Assembly (NCBI GenBank): GCA_025201705.1
Contig: MU616809.1
Coordinates: 1 to 40,290 of the forward strand
Direction of reading: 5' to 3'
DNA length: 40,290 nucleotides
Origin: Dissophora ornata
Lineage: Eukaryota > Mortierellomycota > Mortierellomycetes > Mortierellales > Mortierellaceae
Positions 1 through 10,719 of this stretch are shown piece by piece. The number at the start of each line of letters is the position of its first letter. Position 1 is the stretch's first letter. Position numbers and translations under genes: made by a program. The notes beneath the pieces were generated by a model. That model saw nothing but the letters and a program-made list of their open reading frames with translations, was not told the DNA's origin and did not search any database.

Positions 1-138
1 ATGAGCTCAGTCGCTTGTTTCTCGAGGTGTCCAACGAACTTGTGTATCACTGTGTGTGCTATTGACAGGGGAGTACCGAAGAGGGGAGCCCACTCCGTGC
101 TTAGAGCTTTTCGGCTAATCCAAGGGATCCCAAGCCCA

Positions 139-239
139 GGGTTTAATAACATCCGGGGGTTTTTTTGACTAACAAGGACCCCCAGGGTCATGGGATTTAT
201 TAGCTATGGTCTATGCTTTGGGTTTAATAACATCCGGGG
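139..239. repeat. Pair of 20-bp direct repeats
   Basis: The 20-bp word starting GGGTTTAATAACATCC occurs at 139-158 and again, identically, at 220-239. Between the copies, CCGGGGGT (about 153-160) faces ACCCCC (about 178-184), which could pair as a small hairpin. The remainder of 1-356 has no convincing coding sequence. Origin unknown; it may be debris of a mobile element upstream of the tRNA gene. Confidence 0.6.
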
Positions 240-356
240 CCGCCGGGTACCAGCGGTTCGTCAAGAGTTGGCGAGTTTCTAATATGAAGTCCCGGCGGCT
301 ATTTAGTGACTTGCCGATCTCCGCCGAATATCGGAGTGGAACTGGGATCCGTCCTG

Positions 357-430
357 GCTTCTGTGGCGCAATTGGTTAGCGCGTCTGACTGTTAATCAGG
401 AGGTTGGTGGTTCAAGCCCACCCAGGAGCG
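357..430 (+). tRNA. trnN-GUU: tRNA-Asn (anticodon GUU)
   Basis: A full cloverleaf can be drawn. The acceptor stem is GCTTCTG (357-363) with CAGGAGC (423-429), with one G-U pair. The D stem GCGC/GCGC encloses AATTGGTTA. The anticodon stem TCTGA/TCAGG holds the loop CTGTTAA with anticodon GTT at 391-393. The variable loop is AGGTT, and the T arm GGTGG/CCACC has loop TTCAAGC. The discriminator base is G430. There is no intron. A T-run at 439-443 is a likely RNA polymerase III terminator. The internal A and B boxes look intact, so the gene is probably functional. Confidence 0.95.
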
Positions 431-520
431 AGCTTCTCTTTTTACTCCCAGGATGTGTTTACCTCAGTACCCGTGGTAGGCGCCGGAATCTACGCGCACG
501 AAAATTTGTCTAGGTCCTAT

Positions 521-911
521 AAGGAATAATATATTCTTACCCCCCGTGAGCATCTTATTCTCACTGGGGTCATCAACTCCTGCACTAAGTCCATGTAAAC
601 GTTCCCAATCTTTGAACGTCAATTGCGCAGCAACTTTTTATGCTACTCCCTACTCTTCTTAATATATTTCTTTTGCCCGTCTCCATGCCTATCTTCTCAT
701 GCAGCGGACGAAAAAAGAATTGAACTACATGAGAAGATAGGCATGGAGACGAGCAAAAGAAATACATTAAGAAGAGTAGGGAGTATCATAAAGAGTTGTT
801 GCGCAATTGACGTTCAAAGATTGGGAACATTTACATGGACTTAGTGCAGGAGTTGATGAACCCCGTAAGAATAAGAGGCTCACGGGGGTGGGTGAGATTA
901 TATTATTCCTT
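521..911. repeat. Foldback (long inverted-repeat) element, possibly MITE-like
   Basis: The left arm 521-701 and right arm 728-911 are imperfect reverse complements (about 90% or more identical by eye), separated by a 26-nt spacer (702-727). Both outer ends read AAGGAATAAT inward. Because of the symmetry, both strands show a related short reading frame, which is an artefact of the inverted repeat. Each arm also holds a smaller hairpin near its outer end (CCCCGTGAG facing CTCACTGGGG, 541-570). No transposase is encoded and no clear target-site duplication is seen. The right end abuts reading sequence of the transporter pseudogene at 912, so the element probably inserted into that gene. It could instead be a palindromic rearrangement. 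Confidence 0.8.
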
Positions 912-2020
912 CGTTGTGCGCCTCAATAATTTGCTGCGGGATTGGCGGTCCAACTAGGTAATCAATCCACTGAGCAAAAGAACACAAACCTAGTGCAGAC
1001 GAGATACGATCGGTGTCAGCCACTCTTGTGGCTGCAACAGGGAACAATATGATGGAAGTCTCGGCAAAAGCGCCGTGAAAGCCCGCAGAGGCGAAATATA
1101 CCCCGAACGAATTCGATTAGGACCAGATGACGAGATTGGAGAGTCCTGCGAGAAGAATACAAATGATGCTCAGGTTGAGAACGCTATACCGCTCTACAAA
1201 ATGGCTCATGAGCAGCCTGAATATGAAACTGACAGCGGAGGACATTGACATGGTGGTCATGGTGACGCCATCCGCGGCTGAGAGTCCGATCGAGGTTGCG
1301 TAGGAAGGGGTCAGTTGGAGTGGAGCAATATAAACGAGTTCGAAGAGGTGGAGCATAGACAGACGAGACTTCAGCCGAAATATCCAGCCTCCATGACTGA
1401 TATCTGTTGGCGATGTTTGTTTCTGAGGGTTTTGTTCACTTGCTTTTCGATTGTCCTTACTCGCCTACTGATCTTTGAAGGGCTATGTGGTCGGAATGGT
1501 CGGATTACCCACCAAGGAACTCCTATGATGAAAAGGATACATCCGCTCGTGACGCGCATGGCCCACCGAAACTCCATCTTAGAAAGCATCAAGTATATCA
1601 GGGATGCGATCACGCTCTCGCTGATTCCAGCCATAAGACCACCTTTTACTAAAATACTGAGAGAGCACATTCAAAGATGTGTAGTAAAGTAGGCACCCAC
1701 CGATCCCAAACATTAATCCCAGGAAAGAAAATGTTTGCAACCATGTACTACCTTTTCGAATAAAGTACTCTTGATAGACGTCCCAGTCGAGGTTCAACTC
1801 TAGCGTCCTGGATACTATCCATGCGTCTCAACTTTTCCCTCACTTCCCCATTGTAAAGAAACACCCAAAGGAGATAGCAAACGTTGCTGCAAGTAAAACC
1901 CATCCAAAAATTCCTTCCGGACAAACCTGAGTGTTGTGTTTATTGGCGCTTTCTTAATCTGGTGTTTTGTGGAGCCTGAGGAGGAGGCAAATCTAGAGGC
2001 AGTTTTTCAGTAGACTGGGT
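912..2020 (-). pseudogene. Monocarboxylate-transporter-like MFS permease, pseudogene
   Basis: Minus-strand frames together resemble a fungal MCT-family (SLC16/Mch-type) permease that would move monocarboxylates across a membrane. The N-terminal family signature is recognisable at about 1900-1927 as EGIFGWVLLAATF (the family has GGYGWVVV), followed by QEYFIRKGSTWLQTFSF, LYYTSLNVLSQYFSKR, FRWAMRVTSG, LQLTPSYATSIGLSAADG, LSIICILLAGLSNLV and, near 950, ALGLC followed by YLVGPPI. The parts lie in at least three frames, with shifts near 1840-1800, 1635 and 1370, and there is an in-frame TAA at 1117-1119. The C-terminal end stops at the foldback element at 911. The frameshifts, the stop and the interruption make a functional product very unlikely. 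Family assignment is confident; substrate is unknown. Confidence 0.8.
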
Positions 2021-3111
2021 GGGTTCTAAGGTCCTGCAAGCATCATCACCAGTGCTGTTGTTGCCAAGACTCTAGTTTATGACGATCCTATGTTCTTTGC
2101 ACGTTTTTCTCTACTTCTACATAGCAATGATTAACTAGAGGCAGGTCGACGAGGAGTTGTTTGATATGGAAGACACGGAAAGACAACAAGACATGGGTGG
2201 AGTGAAGTAATACAGGTCTCTCTGCGTCAGACAGGGCGCGGCCACCAAAACCTGCGAGCCCTATGAAAAGTGGTGAAGAGGAAGGCGGGTAAACGATGAC
2301 AATCACAATCAACGAAAGAAACCGACGATCCCCTACTGCCTGCACTTGCTGGCTCGCTTGAATAATACATTCATGTCATCCTCTCTTGCTCATGCCATGT
2401 CATTCATTGCTACAGGAATAATGAGAGCTGGAGCATGAGGTAATCCTAGCGGGCGCATGAGACGCGACGAGTTCAAGTGAGCATACAACTCTCTCCCGGT
2501 CTCTATGTTCGTGACGAGCGAGGACAGGGAAGACATTTTGTTACGTTGATGTCACGATTTTGCATTGTCCTTTTTTTTTTGGCAATGAGTAATGGGGTAA
2601 GAAACGGAGTCCGTGTCGCTTTCCCAGGAAGGCGCGCTTTTGCTCTGACCCTGTCCGCTGTTGGTCTGTGCCCGACGTGCAGGTTAGCGCCACAACGCCA
2701 AATATTTTACACAGACACTTACTGCACACCACAGAAGATAGAATAAACCCTTTCCGAGTATGAATCGGAATATGTCTTGTAAGGATGTGTTTTCCATCTG
2801 TGGTTCCGTCAGCAATGGCAAGGTCGCAGCGTTGTTCGTTATTGTTTCTCGCGACCAGGAACATCGGAATCTGGAATCGGATTGTCATACAATCGTCGAT
2901 TTTTCCCTCCAACGGCATCAATTCTAGCATTCCTCTTTATTATATCTATTTCCTCCTTCTTCGACCATCATTTGCGCAATAAACACGCTCGCACAGCCAT
3001 TTACATAAAGCCCTAGTCCTACATTCTCCTTCCGCCCATCCGACAGCGTCTCGCTCGCGGCAAGGTTCCCTGATCACACCTCGCTCCCAAGTGCGTCCAC
3101 GGCAACAAAGA
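2021..3111. other. Intergenic region
   Basis: No supported gene. Open frames on both strands here are short, lack splice support and have no recognisable composition. A pyrimidine-rich stretch (about 2895-2990) and an AATAAAC precede the next gene and may be part of its promoter or 5' leader. Confidence 0.5.
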
Positions 3112-5585
3112 ATGAAGAGCACGACATGCGACAATTCCGCCAATAACTCGACTTCCGCGTTGCTGCAAAAGCGGGATGCGGATGGGCGTGAAGCAACCAT
3201 CACTACTGCGTCTATTGAGGCATATTCAGTTGAGGATGTTGCAGCTGAGCAAGCAACAGACCCTGCTGCTGAGTCCATAAAAAAGCCTACTCCTAAGCGA
3301 GCCATGGTTTTGATTGGAATGCCACCTCCAGCTCTTCCTCCTCGGCCTGTGTTCCCGCCAGAACTTGACCAGTGCCAGATCCAAAGCAGTGGCGATGGCG
3401 GTAGTTCAAAGTACAACGCTCAGATGCAGACCTATCTGTCTAGTCTCCGCCAAGACTACGAAAAGCAACTCAAAGGTTACGACCTTCTCAAGAAAATTGC
3501 GCACAAGGATGAATACTTTGCAAGCGTTGTTGTTGAGGAGCTCGATGCCATGGACGAAGATCCTTTTACGCTCGACAGCTTCGAGAACCTGATGCGATTA
3601 CATGCAAGCAAGGGTAAAGACTTTATACTCGCCAGAGTCACTACTCAAGACCCAAACGACGAGACCAAGCTTTATCACTCTTACTATGGAGCACACCAGA
3701 TCAACAAGGTGCTATTCCGAACGCAGCCCGACGAAGGTCTCTTGCATCGTATGAAAGCTCGAAACGTAAGTCGATATCCTCTTCTCTTGGGGCGTAATGA
3801 GATGTAGGCGTTTGCAGCATTACCTCGCCGTTTCAATGCTTGGTTTAACGCACATCGTTATCACCGTCATCCAACGCTTAGCCACTGAATAACATGCTGG
3901 TTGTGGGAGATGTTCATTACTACATCATTTCAGCTCAAGACATCAATGCCATAAAACCGTCGCCGGCGGTACGTAGTTCCAACTCATCCGTATCTTCTCA
4001 CTCCTCTCGAATGAGCCGATACAGCAAGCTTGCTGCACAGGCCATTGCAAGCCAGCCGGCTTCTGCTCGATCGTCGCCTATCCTTGGCAGCGACATGTCC
4101 CTGTTTTCGCGATCGTCCGACGTTGAGTCACCCATATCCACCGTACCGCCCCTACTGGCAATGATGGTCATGGAGATAGACCAACATGATGGCAATACAA
4201 CTTCTACCTATGAGGCGCAGCCCGACACTCCCAGTCATGGTACGTCTTCTAGGTCCCGCCGAGGAAGCTGCATGTCGACCTGCTCCGCTTCCACAACACC
4301 TACGGTTCCTCAGGTTGCTTTTCAGCCCGGTAAACCTTCTCGACTTCGTCAAGCCATCAATTCAACGAAGCAATGCACAGGCAATAGCCAAATTAGTGGT
4401 AGTACCGCGGCGGCTGGTCCAACAAGTTCCCTCGCTGTCATCCAGGATCGATCCAGACAGGGCGAATTAAACTTTAGCGACCCTCTTCACAGCCCAACAA
4501 GTCCTCCTTTGCGTCACCAACATAATGTCCTTCCAACGCATCAGAGTCAAAGCCCTCTTTTCCAAAGTTTGATGGATGGTAGAATCCGCAGCCGATCCAA
4601 CACCACCTCCAGCATCAGGAGCAATAAGAGTAACCCCCCATCTCCAACGAGCGCCGTAAGTGATCGTAGCCACGGCTCTAAGAGCAGCGCCGCCACAGAC
4701 GCCAGCGAAATTGCCATATTTACTCCATCGGCACCTCCCTCCCCTTCCTCAACTTCTCCTACGTCAGCCAGCCTTGTCGAGAAAGTTGAAAGCGCAACCT
4801 ACACGTTCAAGTACTTGGCGTCAGACGACGATTTTCTGTTGCGTTCTGTCGTCAGACAGAACTTTAAGGTTAATGCGCTCGAACCCTGGGATGCCGTTCT
4901 GTTTACAATCAGCAACAATGCTCTTCGAGAGTACTCTGGCAACCAAGTTGGCGAGCCGACCCCTCAGCCTCCTTCTCCCACGCCTACCTCTTCGCTGACG
5001 CAAAATCAGGGCCCGAGTGATAATCAGACTCAGACGCCTGCAGAAGACGCACCCCCAAGCCGATCCGCGACAGAGTTGGGCCATAGCAATGTGGTAGTTG
5101 ATGTCGCTGCTACTCAGAACAGCGCGAACAATGGAGTCATAGGCTCGTTAGGCATGTCCCGAAGTATGCCCTCGTTACCTTCTGCTGGCAGTGGGGTCCT
5201 ATCCACCCCGGTTCCGCCTTCTTCTTCCTCTTCCTCATCCTCGTTATTTCCACATTCGACATCACCGCCATCATTTTCCTCTGCTTCTACGACGTCAACA
5301 ACCGCAGGGCCCACACTTTCAAAACACGACTCTGGGCATGCTTCGACAGCATTTCCACCTACTGTTGACTCTACATACGTTGGGATCGGCTCCAGCAGCG
5401 GTCATAGCTCAGGATCTCGAGAAGGTGTCCTCCGACCGATACCAACTAACTTTTCCTCAGTCTCGGAAGGACACTTGTTGCATCACCACCATCGACCTCA
5501 CTACCACCAGCACGCTGCTCAGCAGCGAAAATCTTCAGGCACAAAGATTCGCCAGGCGTTTAGCAAGTTCTTTTCGCTGGCATAA
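3112..5585 (+). CDS. Ser/Pro-rich protein of unknown function
   Basis: Two exons, 3112-3765 and 3882-5585, joined in phase 0 across a 116-nt intron (GTAAGT...CTTAG); about 785 residues. I do not recognise the family. Residues about 100-235 look folded, with a charged helical stretch (LSSLRQDYEKQLKGYDLLKK) and a conserved-looking block RMKARN-PLNNMLVVGDVHYYIIS that runs cleanly across the splice junction, which supports the intron. A second ordered block around residues 525-565 includes YTFKYLASDDDFLLRSVVRQ. The rest is low-complexity Ser/Thr/Pro/Gln, with poly-Ser runs and a His-rich patch (HHHHRPHYHQH), ending in the basic tail KIRQAFSKFFSLA. There is no signal peptide or membrane segment. 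The first in-frame ATG is at 3112. AATAAA at 5625-5630 is a likely poly(A) signal. Probably a regulatory or scaffold protein, but that is a guess. Confidence 0.78.
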
Positions 5586-6302
5586 GAGAAAAGGGAAGCT
5601 ATCCATCAGTTGTCGGTGAATCATAATAAATACAGCATATCTCGTGGCCCCTACACGAGCAGTCGGGCATATTTCCCACATGGACACATTTTGTTGATGC
5701 TCTGGTCAGAGTTCAAGCGAATGGATAAATAGGTTGGCAAGGCAAAGTAGCCTGGAACTTAACCACTGGCCAATTGACGGAGTAAATAATGCCAAGACAC
5801 CCAGTGTGGAAGATATTTGTTGCGGAAGACGGCATTTATGCCCTTGAATAGGGGCAACGGTTTCGCCTGTGGTGCGATTTTTTTTTTTTTTTTTGCGTAG
5901 AAAAGCATAGTCGCAATGTGATTGGCGGCAATTGTAACAATGTATCATCTAAAAAAATGCAGCTGTAAAGCTGTGCAGGTTGGCTTTTCTGGATCCGATT
6001 TCAGTAGTCAAGGATGCCCGAGCCTTCCCAGATGTTGAATGGGAGGCCACTTGTGATCATTGATATAAATAATTGACATCTTAGACACAATGGTTCTCCC
6101 TTTTGTCCATCCACACCCTCTGCTCCCTGCCATCCTTGCCGTCTCACGGATATACCCCTCCCCTCCCCTCCATTTTCTACCCGATATCATTTCCAGGGTC
6201 CGGCCATCGCACTCAGATCACTTTTTCACAGCACCACAAATAGAGAGCCCATCCCCCACGTTCCTGAAGACGTTGTACTTCCTGTGCACAGACAACCGCA
6301 CA
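5586..6302. other. Intergenic region with T17 tract
   Basis: This holds the 3' UTR of the upstream gene (poly(A) signal at 5625-5630), a run of 17 T at 5878-5894, and a pyrimidine-rich leader from about 6095 ahead of the protease gene. An ATG at 6090 lies in the same frame as the protease start at 6303, but the protein it would add has no signal-peptide logic. No other gene is seen. Confidence 0.55.
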
Positions 6303-9100
6303 ATGATTTCATTTTCAAACATCTGCCTTTTGGCATTCTTCTCCTTTTTCCTCCTCTCCTTCTCAGCAGCTCACTCTCCGGCATGGCCTACAATTACCTA
6401 CTCGGAAACCATCCACACTCTTCATCATGACATCCTTCCACGGAGATTATTGTCCGCCTCCAAACAACACCGTATCAAACTTTTCACGAAACGCAACTCT
6501 AGGCCATCCATAGTCCAGAAGAGTGACATGGTCAGGCTACAACTATCAGCCTTCAATCAGACGTTTTACTTGCATCTGGAACCCAACCATGACTTAATCC
6601 ATCCTGGCCTGGACTTGTCTGGACAAGATGGTTTGGGGTTTGTTGACGATATCAAGGCTTTTAAAGGGGTTGTAGTCCAAAATGGCGAGCGTTCCAGACA
6701 GAGATGGGAGAAGGCCGTGACCACAACCACCGCAGAGAACAAGCAGTCCGTGGAGCATATGCAATATGAAGAGGGCGTCCTCGGATGGGCAAGGATGATG
6801 ATCGAGCACGACAATAGCGAGTAAGACCTTCTCTTTCATGGCTGTGGACAAAAAAAATCAAACATTACGATTAAACAAACTCTGTCATTCTCATATTGCG
6901 TTTTGATAGCGAGCCGCTGACACTACGTGGAGCCTTCACTGTCAACGGTGAGACCTACCATGTCACTTCTCACCAGCACTACTACGTCCAAAAACGGTCC
7001 GACGATCACTCGCCATCCTCAGCCTCGGCATCTTTATCTTCTCGTCTCGTCATTTACAGAGACTCGGATCTTTACAGGAAAGGTAGCCTTAATAAGCGTC
7101 AAGATCAACAACAGCTTTCATCTTGCGGGACAGATAAGACACACAATGGCCGCAAGGGGGCTTTAACCCATGGATATTATTACCCGCCCAACTTGACATC
7201 CCCACTAATCCCGACAGGAGATCTGGGAGGCATTTTCAAGATGGGCTCTCTCGGGAAGAGGGAGGACCCTGTCATGGTCAAGGTCGCTGGTCCAAACCCT
7301 ATTCCTTCAGGATGTCCTACGACTCGTATGGTTAACTACATGGGCGTTGTTGCAGACTGCACGTATGTGCAATCGTATGGTGGGCTGGATAATGCACGGA
7401 AGCAGATTTTGGCAGATTTCAACACAGCCTCCGGGATCTACGAGTCGATATTTAATGTCGCATTAGGAATTGTGAGCATGCAGATCCAGTCCATGAACTG
7501 CCCCGCTGTTCCTGTGCAGGGCATGTTGTGGAACCAAGAATGCTCAACCAACTACACAATGAATGATCGACTCAGCGATTTTTCGTATTGGCGTGGTCAG
7601 TCTGGCAGAAGCAAGGATGGCGCTGGCCTGTGGCATTTGATGACGCAGTGCAATACGGGAGCGATTGTAGGGATCGCATGGATAAAGTCTCTTTGCGAGA
7701 CGACGACCCAGTCCCAGGGTTCACCCGGTCGGACGCAGTATACTTCCGGAACTGGCGTTTCGTCTATTTCACCGAACGAATGGATGGTGGTTGCCCACGA
7801 AGTCGGGCATGGATTCGGCGCCAGCCATGACTGCACATCTTCCAACTGCATATCGGCTCAAGCAATATCGGGCGCTGCTTGCTGCCCACTCTCGAATTCG
7901 ACCTGCAATGCTAATGACCAGTATATCATGAATCCATACGAGCAGTCCCCCATCAAGACATTTTCGCCCTGCAGTATCAACGCCATCTGCAGCACAATCG
8001 CTTCGCAAGGAAAATGCCTTCAGGGACCTTCGATCAACGACACGCTGTCGACAACCACAAACGTCTGTGGAAACGGTGTTCGGGAGGAAGGCGAGCAATG
8101 TGATTGTGGTACTCCTGAGCAATGTGCTAGCGATCCTTGCTGCGATGGTACCACCTGCAAATTCAAAGGTTTAGCCATCTGTGATGACTTGAACGACGAC
8201 TGTTGCCACAACTGTCAACTTGCACCACAGGGTCAAGCCTGTCGTTCGGCTATCTCAAACTGCGATATTGCGGACACTTGTACCGGTACATCTGTAGTCT
8301 GCCCCCCAGATGTTCGAATTCCCGACCTGACCCCTTGCGAGATCATAGGCGCAGGAAACAGCACCCTTGGACAAGGTCAATGTGCGCACGGCATATGTAC
8401 CTCTCGAGATCTCCAATGCGCAGAACAACAGCGCCAAGGCATCACGAAACAGTGCGCCGCTGATACTTCGGGATGCGAGCTTCTTTGTAATGATCCCGAC
8501 GGTTCGCTGGACACGTGTATGAAGATCCCCGGCGTGTACTTTTTGGACGGCACCCCCTGTGGGTCTTCAGGAAATGGTCTATGCGGCGACGGTCAGTGTA
8601 TCCTCCCAGGTGGATGGGCCAAGAACCATCTGCAGATCCTGATTCCTGTCATTTGCGTGGCTATAATTCTGATTGCTGGTAGTGTTGGACTGTGGGTGTT
8701 CTGTGCCTGTAGAGGCAGAAAGAGGGTGCCAGACATTGGCACTAGTGGAACCTCCTCTACGGTTGTTGGAAAGGGAGGATCCTCATCGAGTCGTAAGGAG
8801 ACAGATGTACCAAAGTGGATGGTGTCGAGCGACAGACGGTCGTCGCAGGTCCTGACGCGTAGGGATTCGCAGGTTGCAATTTCGAGAAGAACATCGCTGT
8901 CAGCGCAGAACGTGTTGAGGAAGGAAGAAGGCGATCTGATGAGACTGCCACCACCGGCAACTTACGTACAGCAGTCGCTTCTGGATAACACCGAATACAC
9001 GTTTACACAGTACTATGAATTTCAGGATAATGAACATGTACAGCATGACCGCGCTCAAGCGCAGCACTGTTCTACCCATCCTTTCCCAGCGGATTCTTAA
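6303..9100 (+). CDS. ADAM-family transmembrane zinc metalloprotease
   Basis: Two exons, 6303-6820 and 6910-9100, joined in phase 2 across an 89-nt intron (GTAAGA...GATAG); about 902 residues. Order of parts: signal peptide (1-22, LLAFFSFFLLSFSAA); prodomain to a Lys-Arg site at 289-290 that could be cut by a Kex2/furin-type protease; reprolysin catalytic domain (about 305-545) with zinc motif HEVGHGFGASHD at 469-480 and a Met-turn (YIMNP) about 40 residues later; disintegrin domain from about 557 (CDCGTPEQC...CCDGTTCKF...CDIADTCTG); Cys-rich region; one membrane span (about 748-772); and a cytosolic Ser/Arg-rich tail of about 130 residues. All catalytic residues are present. Such proteins shed or cleave surface proteins; related fungal enzymes include S. 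pombe Mde10 and Aspergillus ADM proteins. The start at 6303 was chosen because it begins the signal peptide. Substrate unknown. Confidence 0.94.
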
Positions 9101-10719
9101 AACAATGGTCAGTGCGACTGTCTTCAGCATCGAGATCAAGACAGTTTAATGTGAAGAGCAATTTATTGATAAACAACGCAGTTGATCTCCCCTGAAAAAA
9201 CAAGTGAATATCACTTTCTTCTCATTTTGAAGGATGTGGGGGAATAATGCAGCTCCGCAAGGCATTTCTTGATGGCGCTCTGGATGTAAGAGGGCGCGTT
9301 GTTGAAATGGCCATCAGCTCATTTGCTGTTACTTTTTAGTCAACTGACAGACTTGTTAGCGATATATGACTATGTTGGCCCTCGCGGACGAGTTGGCAGA
9401 ACTCCAAAGGCTGGATAGCGCTTGGAGCTTATTTTACTCTCCGCCTGCCCAGACAACTGCCAATCGACTGGACAAGGAATGGAGCCGACCCGGCTGGAAA
9501 CCCTACACAGACCCAACAACCCGCTGTAAGATATGTATGTAAATGAACTGCAGCTCCCAGAAGAGAGAAATGCGCAAATGAGTGAAGGATCAGACGAGCA
9601 TGAATGCGCTACCTGATAAACATGACATCAAATCACTCTCAGACTTGTGAATACTGATAGTCATTTTAGGGTGTTGTCGCCCATGCGAACATCAAAGACG
9701 TAGTTTGAACTAGAGAGACTGGCTGTGGCGCTAGATAAGAATTCTACGCCATGCACGCCATGCACGCCGATGGACCTCTTCGCTCTTTCTATACAAATCA
9801 GCCCGCGAGCGAAGTCACTGTGCACTTCTAGTTTGAATGAGATGATTACTATCGCGATTCATCAATGTGATAATGAACGGTGGCCTTTGGACAGGGTCTA
9901 TTTAGATGCATTGAAGTTTATGCCGATCGCTCTTGTTTTGCCTGTCCATCGATGTTTGCCCCCCTTCCATCCTTTGAGTGACGTGAAAGGTCGTTCGACT
10001 CGTTTGCTTTGTTGATTTTTTTTTCTTTTGGACGAGATTTTAAGTTTAGCGTGGCAACTATACGAGCTGCGAGTCTAGACATGCGCGACCCATCCCAAGC
10101 GCGCCGAATCGAGTGCGAAGAGGAACAGGCAAGAGAGCTGGGAGGGGTGTCCGAGCAATGAGGCGAGAAGGAGCAGAACCGAAGAAAGGCAAGGAAAGGG
10201 AGCAAGCACCCTTTGGGGTTGTACGCACGTTGTGTTACAGAGAAGGTTCAGAAAACGAAAAAGTAAAACACTTCCCGGGAAGAAAATAAAATAAAATAAA
10301 TGACTTCTTGCACATCGTGCGATCGGATACTACACCCGCTGCTCTGCAGCGGGTACCCTCGCGGTGTGCTGCTTCACTACTCATTCCATTCGTACTTGTG
10401 CTTGGCTATCCTGGAGAGCCATGAAAGGTCGGCCCACTCTATTCTCCTCCTTTCTAATATTACTCTTCACTCCTCCCCAACCTCGATTCCACCCATCCAT
10501 CCCTCAACCGCTCCCTCATTTGTCTGCATTCTCATTTCACGATTCGTGGAAATTTTGCCAAGAGCGCAGGAGCACAGAATCAACTCTATTCGTTTCACCC
10601 AAACCATCCTGCAAACACAGCCCCTCGGTGTATCCGCACACGGTCTTTCCTTTTGTACACACAGCTGCCTCAGGCGAAGTCAGTTTTCACATAGACTAGT
10701 GTCTTAGCGGAAAAAGAGA
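9101..10719. other. Intergenic region
   Basis: About 1.6 kb without a supported gene. A 58-codon open frame (9366-9542, ending TRCKICM) has an ATG but no family resemblance. A triplicated CCATGCACG/GCC-type motif lies at about 9749-9770. From about 10430 the sequence becomes rich in C and T, as in promoters and leaders in this window, and leads into the transporter start at 10720. Open frames at 10300-10707 follow this compositional bias and are not considered genes. Confidence 0.5.

Noticed and set aside
466..520. Continuation of the transporter pseudogene left of the foldback element (GPRQIF...GAYHGY on the minus strand)
   Set aside because: Only a weak, short resemblance followed by a stop; not enough to claim.
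585..844. Two similar short proteins on opposite strands
   Set aside because: They are the two arms of the inverted repeat read on opposite strands, not genes.
2541..2930. Minus-strand open frame of 129 codons
   Set aside because: No recognisable sequence, no splice partners, runs across base-composition tracts.
9366..9542. 58-codon open frame with ATG
   Set aside because: Short, single, no motif beyond a CxxC near its end, and no neighbouring exons.
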